From: Neckera pumila
Lineage: Eukaryota; Streptophyta; Bryopsida; Hypnales; Neckeraceae
DNA: 64,000 nt
Reading direction: 5' to 3'
Assembly: GCA_963969595.1 (NCBI GenBank)
Contig: OZ018413.1
Location: 870,501 to 934,500 of the forward strand
Shown here: positions 49,760 to 62,160 of the stretch, one piece after another
Layout of the letters: each line of letters opens with the position of its first letter
How positions within the stretch are numbered: the stretch's first letter is position 1
The notes under the pieces: model-generated
What the model saw: only the letters and a program-made list of their open reading frames with translations
Databases searched by the model: none
Told to the model about the DNA's origin: nothing
Made by a program: the position numbers and the translations under genes

Positions 49760-52600
49760 AGGTCTTACCCTGTATCAATTTCCCAAACCCGTAATTACTA
49801 CTACATGGTGTCGTTTGTATTTTTCAAGGCGACACATAGAAACTCAGAAACAGAGGACATCGAGCGTTAAGTGGAATCACAAACGCTCTATGCAGCAGAG
49901 CCCGGTTCAGGCTCAAGTGAATAAGGGCGATTAGTGCACAGGTCTCAAATATCAGAGACTTTGTAATGAGTTGCATCAGGAGTCTTGAAAATTCCATACT
50001 GTACAGTTTTAGACGATGACTGGAAAAGCTACGCGACATGCACAGCCATGGAGAGGCTCCTCATGGTTGGCTGCAGAATGGAAAGCATTGATTTATTTAT
50101 TGGGCAGAAAGCTCAATATGCATATTTGCAAATTTGTCAGAAAGGGGCATCGTCCCTGCGAGTGTGTAGACTTGTTTGCCTTCACTTCTCGTTTTTCTCC
50201 TGATACATGCTTGCCTCTACTCACTATGTTCCAAATTATGAATGATGATTCAAATTGATGGTGTTAAATTCTGGTGTTGCAACGTCAAAAATATACACTT
50301 CCCTAGCGTGAAGTTTCAGTTGCTGGCATAGAAAGGTAGCAAATTTGGACTCCTCTGCGGTGAAGAGTGCTGCTTCTATGATTGCCACTGAGAATTCCAT
50401 TCTGCTAATTGTATAAGGAACTGGTACCCAAATTTTGAATCCACGGACATGTCTGCATATCCATGTAAGGTATTCGCACCTATAATCAACACTAATTACA
50501 ACGTAACATACTTACCAATATTAAACATAAATTAGTTTCATTGGACCATCTTGGCAATTGAAAGAGGATTCCAACACACTTTATTTAGCATGCGTTATTT
50601 AGATAGTCGATGATGATGTAAAACCATGGTGACAATACCTAGTGACAATATCAACATTTTGATCTCATAGACTTCCATGTTAGGATTGTGTACGTCTTGT
50701 GTAATCAATATCTAATTTTTGTGATGCTCTATGTTCAAAAGTAGGAGTTGCATTCTTGGCAATGTTCGTTATGGGTGTAAAACCATTTAACATTTATTAT
50801 GCATGCTTCTAAATCTCTGATTATTTTTCTTTAATTGTCTATTCTTCTTCATTCAATTATTGTATAGAGTTAAATATAGAGTACAATATTCTTAAAGGTT
50901 AAACTTCTAATTAATGTTAAGAGTCTGTTTTTGAGTTTCTTGGGATTTGATCTAAATTAAACAAAAAATCAAAGTTTTCATAAAACTTATCAATTTTTTT
51001 GGATTGAAATTGTACCTTTTTTAATTAGACATGTTGTACATTACTTAGGGAAAGAACTTAGAACAATATCACATATAGATGGAAAGATTATAATGTTTTG
51101 ATTTTAAGAAAGCTAGGGTAAAATCTAAAGTGAAGTGAAGACTTCAATCCTCTTTGTACATGTCAAATCTAAAATTGAGGTCATAAGAAAATATGAGTTA
51201 AAAGGAGATAATATAAATAAACACAAGCAAATCACAAACTTATCAAAATCTACTCTATAATATTTTTGAATTAATTTCTAATGTAATTTCCCTCCCAAAT
51301 TTAGTGTATTTGAGGTTCAATTCCAGGAGCCTCAATTTCACATGAGAAAATCAAGATTTGCAATGGATACCCGCGCACAAAATCTTGAATAGAAAAATTA
51401 TAAACTTTCATATTTAAAATCAAAATTGATGTCAAAATAGACTTTAAATAGTAGTACCTTAAAAATGTACTAAATATAGTAATTTGATAAAAAATTATTT
51501 AGCTTCAAAGTTTATTGACACCAAAATTGGTCATATACATATACTTTAGAAAACTCTAGAAAACTCAAATTTATTGCACAAAAATAAAAGAAATAATATA
51601 AGACTACCTTGCAATTATCCAAAGCACTCATCCAATAGAAATGGTAGCGTTGAGTTTTTTTTGATGAAAAAAGGCTCAGGTACTTTAAAGATTAGCCTTC
51701 AAAGTTTCAAGAAGTTATTGTCATGAGGGAGATTCTTGCAACTTGTCGCTTTTGGATGGTTCCAAGCCCACTTTGGTGTTAGTCTAGTGTCCATAGTAGG
51801 TGCATCTTTGTAGTTGTTTTCAAAAATTTTGAATTTTGAATTCATCCAAGCTCAATAAAATATGAAACCAATTTTATTGGTTTTCTAAACCATTTCATAA
51901 CAAATATATATATATCATTTTTATTTTGGAACTACCTTCAAGATTTGCAGATTTTGAATAAGTGTTACATTTAGATGCTTCTACTTTACCATAGCCCCCC
52001 ATTCATTTCTTTCCTAAGACTTAAGGTAGAGCCATCCATTTCCGACCTACAGGTGCACGTATTTTTGACCAAGCTCAAAATGTATATATATATTTTTTCC
52101 TCTTCAAGGTTGGAACTAATAAATACATGACACATGTCCCAAGTTAAGAGAAAGAAAGTAGGAAATAATGATTAGGAAATAAATTATTGAATGATTGGAA
52201 TTGGAAGAGTTTAGACATTGGCCATGGGTCTGGAAAATTTTTTGCTTCCCAAAATTCATAGTAATTTCAATTCAAACAATAAAAGTACCAAATTGTTTGC
52301 AATCCTTGTCATTTTGAACTTATTGATGTACCTCTGAAAAAATATTTGCTTTGCCTTCACTACCCCGGATCATGTTCGAATTCCTTATTCGGTCGGTTAA
52401 GGGTGGCTTTACCTTACTTCCAATTCAGACCCCCGAACAGCAGCATGTTGCGACCTTGACAAAGCCACGTGTTGGAGCGGTGGACGTCGGCCTCACTTGG
52501 CTGGTCTAAGCCTAACATCTGCGCAAGTCCCGCCCGTTTTGGCAGACTTCCCAACTTCCTCCCTTTTCTCTGCCCGCCTGTCTGAAGCAAGCCAGGCGCC
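49760..52600. other. CDKD 3' region, then AT-rich gene-free DNA
   Basis: The 3' UTR probably runs to about 50.3 kb. 50.3-52.35 kb is AT-rich without a credible gene; a TIR-family-like end (TTTAAAGATTAGCC) is near 51680. From 52380 the DNA becomes GC-richer, as promoter and leader of the next gene. Confidence 0.45.
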
Positions 52601-55600
52601 ATGAGCTCCGACCTGGACCTTGGCGCTTCCGCAGATCCCGAGCCCGAGCTTACCCGATCCACCGACGCCATCGCCATGGCGGACGTGCAGCACGAAGAGG
52701 AGAAGAAGAAGACGAAGAAGAAGAGGAAGAAGAAGGCCGCCGCAGCAGCAGCAGTTGAACTCGACGGAGACGGGACGCCCGAACCCGAAGACGGAGATGA
52801 AGACGACGGCCGCGGGGAGATCCCGGAGGCAACGCCGTGGCTGCATCCCCAGCAATCCCCTTCCTCGGAGATCACAAAGGATAACGATGAGTCTTCGGAT
52901 CTTCTGCCTGTATGGACGCTTCCTTCTCCGCCATGTGAAATATTGTCGCCATGTGGATGTACTTCAGGGTCGATGTTCCACAGCAGGGAGCTTGGGTTCG
53001 CCTCGTCGCTGCACGTTCAAATACTTTCGAGGCTTGATAGGATGACCTAAATGGATCGCTTGGGTCGCTGGAACAACTTCTTGGCGCTTGTACGTGGAGC
53101 ACACTTGTTCCCATTTTTGAAGACATAATTGGGTCTTCACATCTGTGCACATTCTTGAAGGTGGAGTAAAAAGAATTTTGCGATACGGTTTGGGTCACTT
53201 CAGTTGCTCATAAAATGTTTTAAGAGCGAATCTTCCTTCGTGAAACAACGGCTTGATTTTCCCTTGTCAAATTTTCAATGTTTGTGGACTTGGCGAGTTG
53301 GCTAGCTAATCATTAGGGTTGAATTGAAACTCGGGCATGCTCTGGTGTTTATGTTTTGATGTTGTGATAATTGAGCTTTAAAAGGGCTCAAGTGTAGCAT
53401 GCTGCAATAGTGCTCATTGTGATAAGGTTATTCTCCAACCTTAGGGCACTCGTGTTTTTCCTCCCATTAAATCATAAGATATTACTTGAAGGGTACAACA
53501 TCCATATTGCGTGCAGATGCCTTCTTTTCCGGAGATAAACAATTGCATGAACTTTAATCAGATTATTTATTTAATCAGAAACAGGGTGGCATTGTCTTGC
53601 TCTACTCCGTATTATGTAGTTTGTCGATTCAAATTCTCAAAATTGAATACACAGGGTGCAATAGGTTGCTCTCATGATGTTTGATTGGGGTTCTTTATCA
53701 TTTGTGTATTGCCCTAATTAGAGTACATCGATAATGCAGCTCATGACCTTGATGTTTTGCCCAGGACACAGATGTGCCAGTTGATGCTCTAGAAGGTGAT
53801 GGCCCGTTTGTGTCTGTAAGTCTTGATCTCAATGCTTTTTGAGTATGGCATCCCTTCAGTGTCCTACGGGTGATTGTAATATCTAAAATTCTGTCGCATA
53901 GAGATTGACCTATGCTTGCTATGCTGTTCAGGATCGGGATGTGGACGTTAAGTTATGCGTTCCTAAGGAAGCTCATGACCTGAGAGCTCTTGTAAGTACT
54001 GCTTCCTTGCATACTACAAGCTTGAAGGTTTAATGTTTCTTGGTGAATAATAAGACTGTAATTGAACAATTTGATAAAATGAAGCACAAAACAACCTAGA
54101 GAGATTAACATGATGCAAGTTCATTGTCCTTTGAGGAATTTCAGTTATTGACAACTTGTATAGCTACAAAGTTGAGGTCCTTATAATTATCCCCTTGGCA
54201 TATGTAGGCGACAACTCAAGACAAGATGAGCGATAGAAACAAACGGCAGCCAAATTTTTGTGTAAGTAATTTTGCTAGTTTACTGTGACATGTGTTGTGT
54301 ATATGCTCTTGCTCCTAATAGCTTGCATACAGTTTCTTGGGATTTGAATTGAGCATCTCTTGGCTGCAAAATCCTGCATAATGTTTTAGCATATTGTACT
54401 CATCTAGGTACATTTAACTACTTTGTATATTTTAATATATATGTGCTTTTTGCCCACTCTTGGATTTCCTAGCAGCAAGTAACACAATTCTTAGATCTGG
54501 AAAAATTATTAGTTGGCCGTTTTTGCTGATTTTGCAAGCAATTGGCAGTCTGTGGATGTAGTAGGCCCAGATGGTGTTAAGAAGAGGTTTGCACCAGGAA
54601 CAACGGCTGCGTTTGCTGTTGAAAGATTCAACTGTCAGCTTAGAGATCCAACTTTGCCAGTGGTGTGCATAGTGGCCTGCAAAGATGGTGAAGACCCTAT
54701 CGAGTTTGGCCCTGATGTTGAGCTTGTTTCTTTTGATAATTCTTGGACATTAAAGACCTTACGAGAAGGTACAGGTGGAATTTTCAATACCCGATGTCAT
54801 GTTAGGATGTGGTCTTCGGCATGGATCGGTTTCTTGTGAATTTTTGTCTTGTTTGAATTTGTATGCAAAAAGCATGCATATGATATGGTGTTGTTCAGTT
54901 GTAAGGGCTTGTGAACTTATTATCCTTGTTTATGGGTCCGATTTTTTTGTTTTCTTTCTCCCCTAAACTGCTTTCTTTACGTAATCCCCGAGGGTGGTTC
55001 TCATGCCATACCACCATCGTTCTATAGAGCCTAAAGGAGGATATGTGAAACGGAAAAGGCGACATAGCGAGTGACCTAATATGAAAGTTAGCAAATTACT
55101 AAAAAGGTGTGCCTCTTCTTCATGTAAGATGCACACAAGCAACATTGAGGATGTCACTTAACATTCCTTGTGTAGTGATTTTAGATTATGACAGATTTTT
55201 GTATTTGGATGCCATCGACAATCACCAAAATGAGAATCGTTTTGCTAAGACAATGTCATGTGTCACACTATATTCATAGCATTTAAAAGGTGGTTTTTAG
55301 GAGTCCATACGCATAGAGGCAATAATCGGTTGTTTGGCCTATAGGTCTTTCCCTTACAGTATTTCTCGACACATCTGGAATCGTATCTCTTGCAAAATGT
55401 TCCAGTATATATCGAAGTTCTTAAATTCCTAATTGGTCAGAAATTAATAAGCATTTATCTGATTTTTTACGTTTTGGGCAACAGTTGTTCAATATATTAG
55501 TGGGAAACCTGCGAACGAGGATCCAGTTCATAAAATGAAGGATGCAATCAAAGCAGGAACTACTCGAGTGTTTTCTTCTCTTAAACCTGTCACAAAAGTG

Positions 55601-56551
55601 CCAGGGGTCATCTTTGGTCCAGGTCAGCTATACAATATTGCAAATCTTTTTGAACCTCTGAATTATCACTTCATCCTCGTAGATGTGGAACCTGTTGTAT
55701 GCATGAATGGAGTTGACGGTTTAAGCTTTATGAGAATAGTGAGAGCTCTTTGTGAGTCTGGTGGGAGGTAAATTGAATTAATGCATTCTAATTGGAGAGT
55801 ATCGTGTGTCCATAACACCTTTTTTTAGTCTCTTTCTATTGTCATAGAAAATCCTGTCTGCCTTTTTGGATCTTCAATCTCGGTCAAACCCTGAAATTCT
55901 CGTACAGTTCCACAAGCTTGCAGTGACCGTGATCGTTGTATCCCTATTCTACTATGCACCTTGCTATTACTAGTATTGTCAGTTTTCCTTCGTCTGCATA
56001 TTGAGGATATTTGCATATCTGTTGGTGTGCTGAATAGTGGTGATATTTTCTGTGAGCAGACTCAGCAAACACCAAACATATTGAGCCCAACAAGCCCATT
56101 GGGAAGAGTATAGAAGATGTGGATCCATTACTATACTTTGGCGTCAAGGTGAACACTTTGAGCAAATGTTCCTCAACTTACTAGATTCCCTGCATTGTTA
56201 ATGACCTTGTTTCTGACACTTCTTCATTTTGTCATGCTTGCTTGTTCTTCCCAGATGGTTTTTCGGAAGGCATCATGTTTTATTCTCGGGAGCTTACAAC
56301 GGATTGAATGTTCTTTTTTGTTTCTTTCTCCGTAATTTCCTTGCGTTATGAGGCCTTGATTTACACTGTTGATTTTGCAGAATTGGGAGGATTTATATCC
56401 AGGTGGCAAGCTGCCTGAAGGGGGCCCTCAAGATTGCTCACCTTCTTATATTGGAAAAGTGATTCTGATGTTCATCTTTCTGTTTGCGTTTGCTGGAGGC
56501 TTGAGCTATATGTTAGAACGAATGCCTGATCCTACGCGACCTTTCTATTAG
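52601..56551 (+). CDS. Unrecognised 421-aa protein with a C-terminal membrane helix
   Basis: Eight exons keep frame: 52601-52909, 53765-53815, 53932-53991, 54208-54261, 54513-54768, 55485-55760, 56060-56148 and 56381-56551. The N-terminus is low-complexity: an acidic start, a Lys-rich block (KKKTKKKRKKK), an Ala run, then acidic residues. The middle (about 175-350) looks like a folded domain (DFASNWQSVDVVGPDG, VQYISGKPANEDP, VIFGPGQLYNIANLFEPL, VDGLSFMRIVRALCES). Near the end, a hydrophobic stretch (about 390-411; IGKVILMFIFLFAFAGGLSY) precedes a 10-12 residue tail, as in tail-anchored proteins. I do not recognise the family. Two donors compete at the sixth exon: GTGGGA at 55761 keeps frame, GTAAAT at 55768 does not. 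The 66-bp purine/GCA-rich triplet run in exon 1 may vary in length. Confidence 0.72.
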
Positions 56552-57818
56552 TTTATTCATGATTGGTCAATAGTTGAGTTAGTTTATGAGCTCCAGGATT
56601 CTTCACGTTTGTAGAAGTGACAAATTAATGCATTTGTTTTGTATTCTGTGTAGAACTCGTCGTTTTTTAGTTTTCAAGCAGGACCTTGTAGTGCAATTTC
56701 AGGGCTATAGTGCTTCTGTAAGTAGGATAGATAAATCCTGTGGGACTGAACTCGTCAACTTGTATGATTTTGACTCTTGAATTGTACATTGAGACATACT
56801 TTGTCGTTACAAATTCTGGCTTCTTGTTAATTCATTCCCACGAAGCAATGAAGGTTGAGAACCAAATTCATGTGTCAACTTCGTAACCGTTGCAGTTGGA
56901 GACCGGAACCGTTCATAATCAGGTTTATTTACCAGAGAATTGCACTTTAGGGGCAGATATCCACGGCGGTGGCCTGCACATTGAGGAAGACGTGAACTTG
57001 CTTCACGATTGTCAGGAAGTAAGCACGTCATCTTCTGTTTTGGTAGCCGCAGCGTAATTTTCATGTCGATTTGCACGTGACCTTTTCAGAGGCATGACGT
57101 TTTGAGGGAGCAGACTACATCTTGAATAATTCTTGAAGAGGAAAAACACAAACAGGACAGTCGACCTGTGCTGTATAAGCCTCAGCTGGGTAGAGCATGC
57201 CCTTAATATTGCGTTTTCTTCTCAGTGGTTTGAAATGTCTACCAAGCAGCTGTGGACTGATGGGCGACCTGAATGTCTGCGTTTACATCAGACGCAGTTG
57301 TCCCTCTTGGTACCGTTATGTGTGCAGTGCAAGAATATTTGGAAAAACATTGTGCGGTTGTACGAGTCATACATTCATTGTAATAATAAAGATGATCACA
57401 AAGCTGAGTTGGCGATTGGAACTGTTGGCTGACGAGGCATTGGCATTCGGGGGTTGTCGGGAGAGCGGAGCAGCCACACTGGTTCAGTTCCTCCTCTGAC
57501 ACAGATCAGCTCCTCCTTGGCTTGGAATCATGACAGGCCAGCTGCTCTATCCCCTGTAAATGTCTTGGACTTACCGGCCGGCGTCATGGTTCAATTCTTG
57601 CAGCAGGTTCACCTCTTGCACGCGGTTTGCCTTGTTTTGCTGTCTCGGTGTGGCCTGTGATTTACGAGAGTTCATTCTTTCCGATGATCGTTGTTTACCT
57701 GCAAAAATATGAATTCTGTCGATTATTTCTGGGCTTCCCGGGGACCTATTCTCGACTTAGCTTGTGAATTCTATCCGTACAGATGAATTTCTGATGGCAT
57801 TTCACCTGGTGTTGGCAG
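56552..57818. other. Gene-free spacer, possibly with a first exon of the first PCD gene
   Basis: A frame ending at 57606 with LQQ/GTTCACC (phase 0) would splice in frame to 57819 and could be a 5' exon of the first PCD gene. The sequence gives no homology to confirm it. Other ORFs overlap on both strands and are not called. Confidence 0.35.
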
Positions 57819-58616
57819 TTATCCGAGGGCGAATGTAAAGAGTTGATGAGAGATTTTCCATTATGGGACTTGGCTCCTGACTCGACAAGCATATCGAGGA
57901 CCTTCGTGGCCAAAAACTTCGCTGAGGGTATTAAAGGTCAATGGGGTCGTAGAAGAGTTTCGAGGTTATACTCGTCTTGTTTCAAAATTTGACAATGCCG
58001 TTTCACAATCTTCCCGCAGTGCAGCTATATAGATCACAGTGATCCATATATTGATCACAGGACGTTCTTTTATGACTTGCTTACTGTTCATACGATACCG
58101 TAGACTGTTTTGCTAGGGCAGTGCCCTAATCTGCATCATCTGAGGCTGGGTTGCAGCTTCCTCTTACTCATAATTACAGTTCTTGATTCTTACCAAGTTG
58201 ACCACAGAAGTCTACTCCCTCCCAGATCTCAGTTCTGAGGATCATTGCACTTGTCTATAGGTATGAAGTTCTTCAATCACGTTGCAGTGTTGGCTGATGT
58301 GGAAGGTGGTCATTATCCTGTAAGAGTGCTTATCCATTCTCATAGATGTAGCTTTTTTTCAGAAATATCGTTTAGGCTATGAGCTTGGAGCTGATGGTTT
58401 AAATAGTAGGAACTCTGACTCAGCTGCTTGGAGGTACGCATAACCTGTGAGTCTGGCCAGGATTTGCACTTGACAGACTCTTGCACTGTAAATTTGGTGT
58501 TATCCACTCGTGCGTTGAAGGGTTTAACCATCCAGGACTTTAATCTAGCTAGCCAGATTGACAAGAATGACGTGGAGTACTCTTCGAAATGGCTGAAGGA
58601 GAACCCACGAGTGTAA
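57819..58616 (+). CDS. Pterin-4a-carbinolamine dehydratase-like protein, first tandem copy (5' end unresolved)
   Basis: Three exons found: 57819-57927, 58261-58319 and 58461-58616. They read LSEGECKELMRDFPLWDLAP, then FFNHVAVLADVEGGHYP, then DLHLTDSCTVNLVLSTRALKG to a stop. This is the PCD/DCoH fold: substrate-site region, helix, then the LTxxDFxLAxxID end. The standard HHP motif is HYP and the later TH is TR, so at least two catalytic His are replaced; dehydratase activity is doubtful. Plant relatives include RAF2-type proteins that aid Rubisco assembly and the mitochondrial PCD. Intron positions are identical to those of the next gene, which fits tandem duplication. The start codon and N-terminus lie upstream and are uncertain. 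Confidence 0.75.
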
Positions 58617-58624
58617 GCTCCTTG

Positions 58625-58836
58625 GACCCCAATAGAACAAAGCATTCATGGTTATAAAAATAACCAATTTGATTGATCATATTTTGAAATTTTAATTCAG
58701 ATAGGGTCATGTCACATGAATCAGTGAAAAACTCTGTATTTGGTTGAAAGGAAATAAAAATTGGACAAAGAGAATCCCCATTTCATCCATTCAAGACTCT
58801 TAAACAAACACTTAAGGCCCAACTTGAGCTTTTGGT
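58625..58836. repeat. Dispersed repeat, copy 2, just after the first PCD gene
   Basis: Matches 27620-27838 (intron of the PotD-like gene) in the same orientation. It begins 9 bp after the PCD stop codon. Confidence 0.65.
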
Positions 58837-59355
58837 TCTTTGGAGGCTAGTTTCCTCTGCACTGCATTAAGTGAATTTTTGCAGCATTAATTCTTGTTTG
58901 GAGATTCAGCACGTCTAGTAGATGAGGGTACTTGTAGAACGATTTTCACTGGATCGATGTTGAATTGTAACATGCTGTCAAGCGACGGGTATTGCGGTTG
59001 ATTTTATAGTACGACAAGCATTGTTACCTTAAATGGATATTCAGATAATGCACATTATTAATTTACCGGGGCGTCTAATAAAAACATGTCTCACTTGCAG
59101 GATTAGAATATTATTGAATGAGGATCAAGATACGACAGGTGCGACATGCAAGCCCTGTAGCTCATAAAAACAATGACGGGCTGTGAGTTTTTGCACTTCA
59201 TTGAATAGCAATGAAACTCAATCTGTAACTACTGGATTAGAGGACTCGAGTGTTCTGTCTGATGACGTTAGATTGCATCGGTGGTTTTGCTTGGCTTTTC
59301 TTTAACTCCAGATTTTTCGCTCATCGGTGGTGACGATATCTTTTTGTATGTAGAC
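58837..59355. other. Spacer between the two PCD genes
   Basis: No conserved exon seen. The second gene could have additional 5' exons here; an acceptor-like TTGTATGTAG precedes its chosen ATG. Confidence 0.35.
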
Positions 59356-60973
59356 ATGAAGAGGCCCGAAAGGAAGCGAGGGTCAGGAATAGGCGAACTA
59401 TTGCGAGTAGGAAAAGTCGCTCAAGGTCTTCCACCAGGTCTTCCTGCATTGGAAGAAAGTGTCGATGCGCTTAAACCCGGAGGGCCCCAACTGCTCTCTA
59501 TTGATGACTTGAGAGAACGGTTGAAATTTCTGTCCAATTGGAAATTATCACCCGACAAAAGTTCCATGTCCAGAACATTCCGGGCCAGGAATTTTTCCGA
59601 GGGTGAGTCTTCGTTGTCTTTCCTCACTTGCAACAAGTATGACTTCTGATGGCTTTAACCCAAAACTATTGTATCCGTGAGATCGTTCCTTTTCCTGCAA
59701 AGTTCCCAACGCAAAAAATTAATGCAGATCTTACTTCTGGGACAGGTATAAAATTCTTTAATGCAGTTGCGAAGTTGGCAGAGGAGTATGGCCATCTTCC
59801 TGTTAGTAATTCTCAACTTATAATCACTTCGGTCAACTTACAATGTGCAAGCATGTTTGCTCAACTCAATAATGAAGGAGTTCATATGGCGAATGATTAG
59901 GTTAGGACTTTTTATATGACATGGATTGATTCGGACAACCGATTGATTCCGCTGTGATGCGTGAATGTGGAGCAGGATTTACATTTGACCGAGTGTCGAA
60001 ATGTAAATGTTGTTCTCAGTACGCGAGAACTTCAGGAAGTAACAAGCTTGGACATAACGATGGCGGAGAGAATTAACAACCTTGATGTCCAGTACTCAGA
60101 AGCTGACCAAGACTTTCAATTTCCCCTGCAAAAGGATCCAGAAATTTCACATCCTCAACTTTCTGAAGTTGAACAGCAAGGGGATTCTTTTCCAATGCAG
60201 GAAGTGCATCGACCCGACACTTCTCAACCGTGAGTTACCCACTTCTACGTGGCAGTGCATTCCAATTACCTTCAGCAAGAAGTTTGTATTAATAATTTCT
60301 CCAAGGTTCTCTCTCTTTCGTCGTACCACTCGATCACACAGCGCTCCTGCCCATCAATGTACAGGCCAAGCTCGGGGCCTGCTAAGCCCCAATCTAGGAA
60401 GTCGAACAAGATCAGCTTCATTAACAGATAGATTGTACCTTGTATGGCCTAAATTTGAGAGCAACTATCTATTCCTTTGGAGTAATTTGCGACAGGTTTG
60501 AAATTGTGTTCCTAGATGGTTCGGTTCAATTTGATCCATACATTGTGCTGCATACATACAGGTTCCCGGAGGGTGAAGAATCGCAGAATGGCTCTGCCAC
60601 TCTGCTCCATTCCTTGATTCTGATATTCGCTGATGCTGGAGCTGGTGGCCTTTCCATACAAGAAGCTGTCAGGAGAATGAAAAAGCAAAGCCTGCCTGGT
60701 CTGAAAGAGAAAGGCAAAGCTGTTCAAGTTGCGAAAGTAACTCGCAATCACGCCGACTTTGTTCCCTGTGACAACGTCGGATGCTTCGCGCTTCGGAAAA
60801 CCCTGTTAAGAAGCTTCCAGTGTGGTAGCTTGGATCCCGAAGAATACGCGGACGAGAAGAAGATGGAGGCAATCGTTTTTGAGAAATATGCAGCGTCAGC
60901 AGCGGCTCTGCCAGAATTGCAGTCTTCCCCCAGATCCTCTGTACAGACCCCAAGTTTAAAAAGACGTGATTGA
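59356..60973 (+). CDS. PCD/DCoH-like domain fused to a winged-helix (HARE-HTH-like) domain, second tandem copy
   Basis: Four exons: 59356-59602, 59746-59801, 59976-60229 and 60562-60973, giving 322 aa in consistent phase. Residues 1-45 are basic and Gly/Pro/Leu-rich. 47-135 is a PCD fold: LSIDDLRERLKFLSNWKL, FFNAVAKLAEEYGHLP, DLHLTECRNVNVVLSTR. HHP is replaced by HLP and TH by TR, so activity is unlikely. 136-190 is a polar linker. About 200-266 resembles an HTH of the HARE type: HSLILIFADAGAGGLSIQEA, a basic LPGLKEKGK turn, VAKVTRNHADFV, then GCFALRK as the wing end. The tail is Ser-rich and ends KRRD. DCoH in animals is also a transcription coactivator, so a DNA-binding partner in cis is plausible; this is inference. 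The start is the first in-frame ATG; upstream exons are possible. Confidence 0.7.
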
Positions 60974-62160
60974 ATCATTTTCCTGCATCTGGAGGACGAG
61001 GAGATCGATTGTTTAGGCACACCACCTGGCAGGTTGCGCGGCAAATATACTACCAGAGTAGCCCGGATGAACCACCTTCAGCGCAGTAAAATCCATATGT
61101 ATTCTAACGGGTTTCAATAAGGAAAATGAGAGATTGTTATATTCTCTTAATCCTATTCCTACAGGTGCAAAAACAGCGGGGTTTCATTAAAGACCATGCA
61201 TATATATATGTACCATTCTGAAGATTGACTTACTGACCTGCAGATGATAACTTCACATTTTCACGTATTCTGTTTTTAAATCTCATGATGCAGCGATTCA
61301 CTTTTAGAGATGATTTTGTAAATGTGACAAATTTCTGACGTCGTCACAATGTTGTGCAGTTCCTGCACCCAATCAAAGTCTCGACGTTATGCTTCTCAGA
61401 CTCAAATTGGTTGTGGAAGATCAACTGCACTGTCTCCGCCTCCACAACTGTTTGACATACGTCTGTCAACCAGCTATGGATTGCGTGTTGGTGGCCAATG
61501 TGCATAGAACTGATAGAAGGGTTGGCCATAATGGCACTGCTGTCGCTCGGTTGGAATGGAACCACAGAGAATCCACCACTTCACCAAGTTAACCCTCGAA
61601 TTAATTTCTAGCCGTTTCCAAAATGGAATACCGAAATTTTCATCTCATGCATGCACTGCAACTTACTGAGCACTTGGTAGCCAGTGAGGTACGAATGGTG
61701 ATACGATGATGAACGATTCTATTGGGAACAGAACTCAGAAATCGATCTTGTGAATTAACTGAACCCTGGGTCCTGAATAATTCGTCCAACGGGTCAACTG
61801 GAATAACCGCCGACCTAACTCGATCTCCATGGTTCAGCTGAAATAGTTCGGCCTTCCTGCTTCGTCTCCGAGTCCTTCATCTCAGCAAACCCCAGCCAGG
61901 ATGTGAGTCGTCCTTCCTCGAATTGAATCTCCGCGAAGTACATGGTTCAATCTGTGGGATTTTTACGAGCAGCTTGAGGTTGAATGCAATGCCGCTGAAT
62001 CTCATGATAGATTCCTGGAGTTGATAGCCGGCGCAGAAGATGGAATGTCCCGGCAGTGAAAATGTGAATGCACGTAACCTCTGCACTAATTCGACATCAC
62101 AATGATCAACATATACATATATATTGTAGCATTTTGAGGTTCGTCGTGATTGCTTGAGCC
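60974..62160. other. Spacer between the PCD fusion gene and the ARM gene
   Basis: Only short overlapping ORFs. TATATATATG runs at 61201 and 62113 could serve as TATA-like elements; the second lies about 45 bp upstream of the ARM ATG, rather close for a TATA box. Confidence 0.35.

Noticed and set aside
57133..57502. ORFs of 87-100 aa between genes
   Set aside because: Overlapping on both strands, no domain, no splice-consistent link to the PCD gene.
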